Below, one piece after another: positions 10,201 to 11,928 of a stretch of DNA of 11,928 nucleotides (its first letter is position 1; every line of letters starts with the position of its first letter). Both the position numbers and the translations under genes were made by a program. The notes below the pieces were generated by a model that was given only the letters and a program-made list of their open reading frames with translations, made no database searches and was not told the DNA's origin. Origin of the DNA: Goniomonas avonlea (Eukaryota; Cryptophyceae; Goniomonadida; Goniomonadaceae); NCBI GenBank assembly GCA_003573635.1, contig QUTJ01031465.1:1-11928 (forward strand), in the 5' to 3' direction.

Positions 10201-10607
10201 CAAGATGCGCCCAATGTCGTTTTCAACAAATCCTCCTCCAACCTTGTCAAACATTGCCAATGGCTCCTGCGACATCTCTTTGTTAGCTCCGGCTTACTCT
10301 CTTTCAACCTCTCTCTTGCATAGGCGCGTCCCCCTGCAGCCTCACCCATGCGGTTCACACACACACAGAGAGAGAGAGAGAGTCCATCGGACACCCACCA
10401 GCCAAATAGCAACCTGCTGACTCTGGCTCATAGGTCGTGTTCCTACCAGGTTCAACGTTTGTCGTGACTGCCTATTATGCCTTCAGCCCGTACGTGTTTG
10501 CTCAGGCCAACATTCGTGCGTCCGCCTACGGGGCAAAGAAAGCTGATCTTGCCAGAGCTGCTGAAGGACGGCAAATGATTGTTGTGGAGCTCGAGCAGAC
10601 TTCTTGA
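1135..10607 (+). CDS. Ankyrin-repeat protein with C-terminal ADP-ribosyltransferase-like domain (spliced, 5' partial)
   Basis: Seventeen exons join with matching phases: 1135-1276, 1689-1822, 2222-2422, 2508-2686, 3031-3129, 3425-3554, 3726-3851, 4181-4323, 4627-4816, 4921-4983, 5617-5811, 7481-7597, 8328-8430, 8491-8647, 8907-9138, 9866-10114, 10434-10607. They encode 877 residues before TGA. About eleven ankyrin repeats (residues ~13-80, ~209-570) precede a C-terminal domain resembling arginine-specific ecto-ART enzymes: a helical entry LDPEHLLALYLYT (693-705), LPPFTGEVYRRV (742-753) with the conserved Arg at 751, a degenerate Ser motif at 773-776, and FPQNNQVVFLPG (815-826). In the family the last motif is FPxExEVLFPPG, with the final Glu catalytic; here those positions are N, N, Q. 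No signal peptide can be judged because the N-terminus is missing. Ankyrin repeats usually bind proteins, so the likely role is a targeted ART or an inactive ART-fold binder; that is inference. Exon joining was done by eye from splice signals and repeat continuity. Confidence 0.85.
1277..1688 (+). other. Intron 1 (412 bp) with duplicated donor junction
   Basis: The intron runs from gtgcgc to ttgtag. Right after the donor lies a decayed copy (1302-1337) of the end of exon 1 plus its donor (1249-1284), about 30 of 36 bases identical at a 53-bp offset. A 17-bp palindrome CGTACGTaatACGTACG sits at 1521-1537. The remainder is C/T-rich with no sign of coding. Confidence 0.75.
1689..1822 (+). CDS. 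Exon 2: ankyrin repeat 2
   Basis: The exon encodes residues 48-92. ESPLDLACVYGYWHTAEFLL followed by AAGA is a clear ankyrin repeat. It then continues with LLLATCVSRGFTE, the first helix of a further weak repeat. The acceptor is ttgtag and the donor gtactt, one of only two donors here without G at +3. The start at 1689 rather than at the later ttag (1709) is favoured because it recovers the conserved TPL-like start of the repeat. Confidence 0.8.
1823..2221 (+). other. Intron 2 (399 bp) with copies of both flanking junctions
   Basis: The intron runs from gtactt to acacag. It contains a diverged 65-bp copy (1942-2006) of the exon 2 end plus donor (1765-1829), and two tandem copies (2109-2160, 2164-2221) of the exon 3 acceptor region. 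Between them lies a GAGACAGACAGA-type repeat around 2018-2055. The copies disrupt the reading frame and look decayed. Confidence 0.75.
2222..2422 (+). CDS. Exon 3: helical spacer, no clear ankyrin motif
   Basis: Encodes residues 93-159, entering and leaving in phase 0. The sequence (GTIIAEMANNAGTAVEAEW, then HDAIKTAVECGLVQRLRDM) is helical and may be two strongly degenerate ankyrin repeats. The acceptor is ccccacacag and the donor gtgagc. Similar acceptor-like sites with the same following sequence end at 2160 and 2221; using the first would shift the frame, since the offset is 61 bases. Confidence 0.7.
2508..2686 (+). CDS. Exon 4: helical spacer, start of ankyrin repeat 3
   Basis: Encodes residues 160-218 plus two bases. 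FQFLLDKGLMDAG looks like the second helix and tip of a repeat. ELWPLFVAAERGR at the end opens the next repeat and continues smoothly into exon 5. The preceding intron is short (85 bp); the acceptor ttcccag at 2507 keeps the frame, whereas gcgttag at 2500 does not. The donor is gtgagc. Confidence 0.78.
2687..3030 (+). other. Intron 4 (344 bp)
   Basis: GT...AG intron (gtgagc to gacag), G-rich with many GTGG and GGTGG runs. A 98-codon open frame inside it has no recognisable protein features, and splicing across it restores a perfect ankyrin repeat, so I read it as non-coding. Confidence 0.7.
3031..3129 (+). CDS. Exon 5: ankyrin repeats 3/4
   Basis: Encodes residues 219-251 plus two bases. TNLVRVLLPFSAAFIDKENR and KGTTALWIAACN span the end of repeat 3 and the beginning of repeat 4. 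The split Arg codon joins RGR to TNLVRVLL, a textbook ankyrin helix boundary. The acceptor is atgacag and the donor gtttgt, the second donor without G at +3. Confidence 0.88.
3425..3554 (+). CDS. Exon 6: ankyrin repeats 4/5
   Basis: Encodes residues 252-295. HPDVVSVLLEAGADVNKTN is a consensus ankyrin helix 2 plus beta-tip. KGETALIPAVQKGANVVITL is the next repeat. The acceptor is tggacag and the donor gtgcgt. The preceding 295-bp intron is almost entirely C/T-rich. Confidence 0.9.
3726..3851 (+). CDS. Exon 7: ankyrin repeats 5/6
   Basis: Encodes residues 296-337 in phase 0 at both ends. AGVNVGLRYRGGDSALLVAC completes repeat 5 and starts repeat 6. ALAQILAWFKPGDLPE is a degenerate second helix. 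The acceptor is caacag and the donor gtgact. Confidence 0.85.
3852..4180 (+). other. Intron 7 (329 bp) carrying a fold-back element
   Basis: GT...AG intron (gtgact to cacacag). About 3975-4110 is an A/T-richer segment with nested inverted repeats, described separately. The rest shows nothing recognisable. Confidence 0.65.
3987..4100. repeat. Fold-back (MITE-like) intronic element
   Basis: A perfect 12-bp stem, GATTTTTGATGA (4062-4073) with TCATCAAAAATC (4080-4091), encloses a 6-base loop and extends outward with a few mismatches. A second pair, ggcaaatc (3988-3995) with gatttgcc (4046-4053), lies on the left side. The base composition is lower in GC than its surroundings. The edges are uncertain and I found no target-site duplication. 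Confidence 0.5.
4181..4323 (+). CDS. Exon 8: ankyrin repeat 7
   Basis: Encodes residues 338-384 plus two bases. IDGFNALQAAAEVDSVKCLP followed by LLARAGADMNARTADDN is a complete ankyrin repeat. The acceptor is cacacag and the donor gtgcac. The split codon gives Arg into exon 9. Confidence 0.87.
4324..4626 (+). other. Intron 8 (303 bp)
   Basis: GT...AG intron (gtgcac to cccacag). The first 100 bases are a purine-rich GAGAGG/GGGAGG tract, followed by unremarkable sequence. Nothing coding was recognised. Confidence 0.65.
4627..4816 (+). CDS. Exon 9: ankyrin repeats 8 and 9
   Basis: Encodes residues 385-448 and is the best ankyrin exon of the window. ATATHIACLYGRLRAVRELL with SLGADIEATDADG forms one repeat. 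KTPLIVAIEHGHNSLVRFLL with KSGANAKAT forms the next. The acceptor is cccacag and the donor gtgcgt. Confidence 0.93.
4921..4983 (+). CDS. Exon 10: start of ankyrin repeat 10 (63 nt)
   Basis: A small phase-0 exon of 21 codons (residues 449-469), DASGRGAIVYASLQGNEAMYQ. It fits the D-x-x-G-x-x-x-x-x-x-A-x-x-x-G-N pattern that follows KAT in exon 9. The acceptor is gtgacag after a 104-bp intron and the donor is gtgtgt. Skipping it would keep the frame. Confidence 0.8.
4984..5616 (+). other. Intron 10 (633 bp) with an A/T-rich repeat unit
   Basis: GT...AG intron (gtgtgt to ttggcag). Two similar segments, 5224-5256 and 5524-5553, share gcagtgcaa and gccttgggc and flank about 270 bases. The flanked part includes an A/T-rich stretch with aaattggcga (5362-5371) inverted at 5461-5470, and three copies of ttccgag. 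A decayed small transposable element is likely; no open frame in it looks like a protein. Confidence 0.6.
5617..5811 (+). CDS. Exon 11: end of repeat 10, start of repeat 11
   Basis: Encodes residues 470-534, phase 0 at both ends. EFFHNPLIAPLRRLAVPCPG and RDVAKSLDLLRQHGVSPGV form a long insertion-like repeat. GRGSTALALAVLNGQ is a standard ankyrin opening completed by exon 12. The acceptor is ttggcag and the donor gtgagg. Confidence 0.85.
5812..7480 (+). other. Intron 11 (1669 bp), largest intron, mostly unexplained
   Basis: Splicing across this stretch restores an uninterrupted ankyrin repeat (LNGQ joined to SDVAAAFTELGA), so I read it as one intron. It holds an ATGTTGAA-type repeat (5831-5869), a doubled ggcccggcattt (about 6063-6089), a 7-bp hairpin GGGGGCAgggTGCCCCC near 7210-7227, and a GA microsatellite. 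Between about 6150 and 7190 the C/T-rich character of other introns is absent; this may be an old insertion. Open frames on both strands there look like no known protein. Confidence 0.6.
7233..7309. repeat. (GA)n microsatellite followed by (AGAAG)n
   Basis: About 24 uninterrupted GA units are followed by several 5-base AGAAG units. The C/T complement of this motif is typical of other introns in the window, but this run has purines on the + strand. Confidence 0.95.
7481..7597 (+). CDS. Exon 12: ankyrin repeat 11 and following helix
   Basis: Encodes residues 535-573, phase 0 at both ends. SDVAAAFTELGATWSVADHR completes the repeat begun in exon 11. GLTPSFWQAIVTGTDPDNE opens a last half-repeat. 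The acceptor is the tandem aagcag (7475-7480), so use of either AG changes the product by one Gln. The donor is gtgaca. Confidence 0.85.
7598..8327 (+). other. Intron 12 (730 bp) with simple repeats and an N
   Basis: GT...AG intron (gtgaca to ccgtcag). It contains a purine tract, a two-copy tandem repeat of about 41 bp (7784-7824, 7825-7866), a poly-G run ending in an undetermined base at 8130, and a diverged ATGTTGAA minisatellite (about 8167-8233). Nothing coding was recognised. Confidence 0.65.
8130..8130. other. Undetermined base in a poly-G run
   Basis: A single N follows at least 14 consecutive G residues. The true length of the run is therefore uncertain, but it lies in an intron and does not affect the protein. 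Confidence 0.97.
8328..8430 (+). CDS. Exon 13: helical linker
   Basis: Encodes residues 574-607 plus one base. ADRARVQRVVEACRRGLSHK is a basic helix resembling the second helix of a degenerate ankyrin repeat; a Ser/Pro-rich stretch follows. The frame stops at a TGA at 8475 if the exon is extended. The donor gtgcgc at 8431 gives a split Gly codon compatible with exon 14. Confidence 0.7.
8431..8490 (+). other. Intron 13, 60 bp (smallest)
   Basis: It runs from gtgcgc to cagcag. Its length is a multiple of three, but retention would bring an in-frame TGA at 8475, so it must be removed to make the full protein. Other AG sites within it offer alternative acceptors. Confidence 0.65.
8491..8647 (+). 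CDS. Exon 14: linker between ankyrin and ART parts
   Basis: Encodes residues 608-659 plus two bases. NIAMLPLMAVGYNTK and then RALALLQEGAGGTHSLLDFV look like helices of a repeat scaffold. An internal aag|gtgagg at 8549/8550 is a stronger-looking donor and would end the exon in phase 0. I prefer the later donor gtgtcc because the downstream codons still look like protein and the phase then fits exon 15. Confidence 0.65.
8648..8906 (+). other. Intron 14 (259 bp)
   Basis: Begins with a C/T-rich tract (8648-8735) and includes a (GT)n run near 8763-8779. It ends in cctcag. Nothing else was recognised. Confidence 0.65.
8907..9138 (+). CDS. Exon 15: N-terminal helical part of the ART-like domain
   Basis: Encodes residues 660-737. 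After a helical linker, LDPEHLLALYLYTADPG, then RVDAALVRW and LWTPYVHCLFQ, match the helical entry of arginine-type ART domains: an LT-EE-ALYLYT helix, N/D-AALR, then a long helix leading into AL-LPP. Exon 16 supplies exactly that continuation (ALTFLPPFTG). The acceptor is cctcag and the donor gtgcgc. Confidence 0.88.
9139..9865 (+). other. Intron 15 (727 bp)
   Basis: It holds a purine-rich GAGAGCGAGG tract (9160-9270) and two adjacent 27/28-bp repeats containing ggcgtgtgtacac (9319-9373). An inverted GTTGACcccGTCAAC lies at 9653-9667, and a cluster of tgttctgtca repeats at about 9680-9766. A 67-codon open frame (9454-9657) is protein-like in places but is not needed: exon 15 joined to exon 16 gives the family pattern directly. 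Confidence 0.65.
9676..9768. repeat. TGTTCTGTCA imperfect tandem repeats
   Basis: Five occurrences of (a/t)cgttctgtca or atgttctgtca lie within about 90 bases. Two are followed by acttc-agaggg-type sequence. They lie within intron 15. Confidence 0.85.
9866..10114 (+). CDS. Exon 16: core of the ART-like domain
   Basis: Encodes residues 738-820. LPPFTGEVYRRV carries the R-motif arginine (residue 751). EPGTDVVWSSMSNGSS takes the place of the G-x-x-v-x-W-x-x-F-S-S-T-S strand, with the S-T-S triplet changed to N-G-S. VVYIVKSTAGRAIGPHSKFP matches the I-x-S-x-x-G-R-x-I-x-x-x-S-x-F-P strand-turn before the catalytic loop. The exon ends in QNNQ where the family has xExE. The acceptor is ccaccacag and the donor gtgcgt. 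Confidence 0.9.
10115..10433 (+). other. Intron 16 (319 bp)
   Basis: GT...AG intron (gtgcgt to catag). It contains a short (AG)n run near 10367-10382. No internal exon is needed, because FPQNNQ and VVFLPG on its two sides match the spacing of the family motif. Confidence 0.75.
10434..10607 (+). CDS. Exon 17: last strands of the ART-like domain and stop
   Basis: Encodes residues 821-877 and the TGA stop. VVFLPGSTFVVTAYYAF matches the strand after the ARTT loop (VLFPPGTxFxVT). The tail ends RQMIVVELEQTS, the usual final beta-strand. An E-L-E triplet occurs in this last strand, but it is about 53 residues too late to serve as the ExE loop. Confidence 0.88.
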   Translation, partial: VVFLPGSTFVVTAYYAFSPYVFAQANIRASAYGAKKADLARAAEGRQMIVVELEQTS

Positions 10608-10923
10608 GATGCCAACACGCACTGACTCTATTGTCACACATATAATCCTGCTTGTCACACATTTTGGTCGGAAATACAGAGATGTAATCATGATACCTGG
10701 GTGTGGTCAAGGAGTCGCAGAGAGGTGTTGTAGGGACGCGTGGATTGGGTGCTCAAGGGTCTTTGAGCTCCCAAAGAGTAACAAAGGCAAAGTTACCAAA
10801 ACAACTTTGGAGCATTGTAGTCTACGATGGGAATCTTGTGGAAGCCGCCATTCTAGAAAAACCTGAGGACAATAGAATAGCATAAAGATATTTTGCTGAT
10901 AGGGTGTTTGAATATTGGGATTG
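10608..10923 (+). other. Probable 3' UTR and downstream flank
   Basis: A/T-richer sequence after the stop, with a 95-codon open frame overlapping the gene end in another frame that shows no protein features. No AATAAA occurs before the inverted repeat; the first is at 10962-10967, inside its left arm. Confidence 0.5.
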
Positions 10924-10981
10924 GACGTTGGCCCCTGGGGCTATTGTGTATGCGATAGTCAAATAAATCTGAGTTACCCCC
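10924..10981. repeat. Left arm of a 58-bp inverted repeat
   Basis: This segment is the reverse complement of 11746-11803 with two mismatches (56 of 58). It holds the palindrome GCCCCtGGGGC and an AATAAA at 10962-10967 that could act as the poly(A) signal of the upstream gene. Together with the G at 10923 it is bracketed by a perfect 15-bp direct repeat, ttgaatattgggatt, at 10908-10922 and 10982-10996. Confidence 0.92.
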
Positions 10982-11000
10982 TTGAATATTGGGATTCAAG
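10981..11000. repeat. Short hairpin CTTGAAT...ATTCAAG
   Basis: Perfect 7-bp stem with a 6-base loop, overlapping the second copy of the 15-bp direct repeat. Confidence 0.8.
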
Positions 11001-11084
11001 AGGGCCGGCTCGCACGATCCGGCGCTCTTGAAAGTCGAAGCTGCCGCATTGCGGTGTCTTCGAGGTCTTGGTGTTAGCTCCGTT

Positions 11085-11111
11085 TTTCACACACAGTGTC
11101 TGTGTGTGAAA
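11085..11111. repeat. 12-bp perfect hairpin, 3-base loop
   Basis: TTTCACACACAG pairs with CTGTGTGTGAAA around the loop tgt. A GT-rich run follows at about 11133-11160. Confidence 0.85.
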
Positions 11112-11256
11112 GTCGTTCCCCTGTCGCAGCTGGGTGTGTGTGCGTGGGTGTGTGTGTGGGTGCGCTGTCAGTGTTGACGGCGTGCGGTCGTACTGGGTGT
11201 GACCGGAACCGAACGCATGAACTTTTGCTTTGCCATGCTTTGCTTGCTCGTGGCTT

Positions 11257-11277
11257 GAAAATTGAATAAAAATTTTC
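11257..11277. repeat. A/T-rich hairpin containing AATAAA
   Basis: GAAAATT (11257-11263) and AATTTTC (11271-11277) enclose gaataaa, which includes the poly(A)-signal hexamer at 11265-11270. Confidence 0.6.
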
Positions 11278-11293
11278 TGTTGTTCGGCTCCGC

Positions 11294-11349
11294 GGGTAGC
11301 AGGGAGAGGGCACTCGGGTTGAGGCCCGAGCTGCTTCTCGCTGCTACCC
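11294..11349. repeat. 56-nt extended imperfect hairpin
   Basis: gggtagcag pairs with ctgctaccc (9 bp). After one mismatch come six further pairs (11304-11309 with 11334-11339, one of them G-U) and a 3x3 internal loop. Last come ctcggg/cccgag pairs around a 6-base loop. Twenty-one pairs in 56 nt resemble a small structured RNA or a palindromic element; transcription is not shown. Confidence 0.6.
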
Positions 11350-11542
11350 ACGAGCTTGGGCAGTCTTGCATCAGACACTGTGTCTGTGTCGGGGGGTGGG
11401 GGTGTGTTTGTTGCTTGCTTGTGTGTGTTTGCTATGCAATGGGGGCATTGCAGAAACAGAACAACAACCACACAGTGGTGGTGAGAGGGGGAGTGAGAGC
11501 GAGAGAGAGAGTGTGGGAGTGTGGGTGTGTGTCTGAGTGAGA

Positions 11543-11560
11543 GTAGCTAGTGCAAGCTAC
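11543..11560. repeat. Short hairpin GTAGCT...AGCTAC
   Basis: 6-bp perfect stem with a 6-base loop, inside the element bounded by the 58-bp arms. Confidence 0.6.
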
Positions 11561-11582
11561 GTGCTACAACGGTGTACCGCGA

Positions 11583-11684
11583 CGCGGGTCACAAAGCACA
11601 GGGAAATGTACAATTTATTGTCTTTTGCAATGACCCCCGCAGGGGTAGACACCGGAGGACGCCAGGCGCGGGTCACAAAGCACA
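11583..11684. repeat. 18-bp direct repeat, 84 bp apart
   Basis: cgcgggtcacaaagcaca occurs at 11583-11600 and again, perfectly, at 11667-11684. Confidence 0.9.
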
Positions 11685-11745
11685 ACACACAACCCACAAT
11701 CGTAGCATTCTAGTTGAATGTGAAGTGAGTTACCTGTATGAGAGG

Positions 11746-11803
11746 GGGGGTAACTCAGATTTATTAGACTATCGAATACACAATAGCCCCAGGGGCCAAC
11801 GTC
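11746..11803. repeat. Right arm of the 58-bp inverted repeat
   Basis: Reverse complement of 10924-10981 with two mismatches. Its inner edge also pairs with nearby TGAGTTACC (11726-11734) through GGTAACTCA (11749-11757), giving a local 9-bp hairpin that the left arm lacks. Confidence 0.92.
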
Positions 11804-11877
11804 TGTTAAAAGACAACCCCACCAAAGGGTGGGTGGTCACTGCCTGGCTGTGATCGGGTGATCGGTGTGCAACGATA

Positions 11878-11896
11878 GGGAGTTCACCCAACTCCC
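11878..11896. repeat. Hairpin GGGAGTT-caccc-AACTCCC
   Basis: Perfect 7-bp stem with a 5-base loop, just upstream of a second, stronger hairpin. Confidence 0.8.
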
Positions 11897-11900
11897 GTCG

Positions 11901-11927
11901 CCTCCCCCTCCCTAGTGGAGGGGGAGG
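11901..11927. repeat. GC-rich 11-bp hairpin at window end
   Basis: CCTCCCCCTCC pairs perfectly with GGAGGGGGAGG around ctagt. It could be the end of another element or a regulatory structure; the window stops one base later. Confidence 0.85.
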
Positions 11928-11928
11928 A

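Larger units (their letters stand above)
10924..11803. mobile_element. 880-bp segment bounded by 58-bp inverted repeats (MITE-like)
   Basis: The two inverted arms enclose about 760 bases with no credible gene but many hairpins. This is the layout of a non-autonomous DNA element. No clear target-site duplication was seen outside both arms, so the boundaries and class are unsure; two separate insertions of one short repeat in opposite orientation would also explain it. Confidence 0.55.

Noticed and set aside
10593-10601. Glu-Leu-Glu in exon 17 as the catalytic ExE
   Set aside because: It is in the final beta-strand, about 53 residues after the ARTT loop position, so it cannot be the motif.
11294-11349. 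tRNA gene
   Set aside because: The hairpin is a single extended stem with no cloverleaf, no GGTTCGANTCC-like T-loop and no anticodon arm.

Overview
The window comes from the nuclear genome of a eukaryote. It is filled by one intron-rich gene on the + strand, followed by about 1.3 kb of non-coding DNA full of inverted repeats. I could assemble 17 consecutive coding exons (1135 to 10607) whose reading phases chain without a break. They give 2634 nt, that is 877 codons plus a TGA stop, across 16 GT...AG introns of 60 to 1669 bp. The 5' end of the gene lies upstream of 1135: the first exon found opens inside an ankyrin repeat, and one more possible exon sits near 180-286.

The encoded protein has about eleven ankyrin repeats (residues ~13-80 and ~209-570 of the visible part), a non-ankyrin helical stretch between two ankyrin blocks, a linker, and a C-terminal domain (residues ~690-865). 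I identify the C-terminal domain as an arginine-type mono-ADP-ribosyltransferase (ARTC, R-S-ExE fold). The conserved arginine strand is present (VYRRV), as are the S..FP and LPG landmarks. The catalytic ExE loop reads N-N-Q, so the domain looks like a pseudo-transferase or one with altered chemistry. This is the most interesting point about the protein.

Layout: 1-1134, one doubtful exon and long C/T-rich non-coding sequence; 1135-2686, exons 1-4, whose introns carry decayed duplicates of the neighbouring splice junctions; 3031-4983, exons 5-10, the core ankyrin block, with a fold-back element in one intron; 5617-8647, exons 11-14, separated by the largest introns, which hold microsatellites and unexplained sequence; 8907-10607, exons 15-17, the ART domain and the stop codon. 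From 10608 on comes the 3' UTR, then an 880-bp segment (10924-11803) bounded by 58-bp inverted repeats that looks like a MITE or other non-autonomous element, then two strong hairpins at the window end.

Organism: canonical GT-AG introns with a strong GTG donor preference (14 of 16), many short exons, C/T-rich introns, mixed GC and an ankyrin-ART protein suggest a protist alga, for example a chromerid-like alveolate. This is inference. Dinoflagellates are less likely because no GC or GA donors were needed. I see no bacterial operon, tRNA, rRNA or CRISPR array, and no convincing gene on the minus strand.
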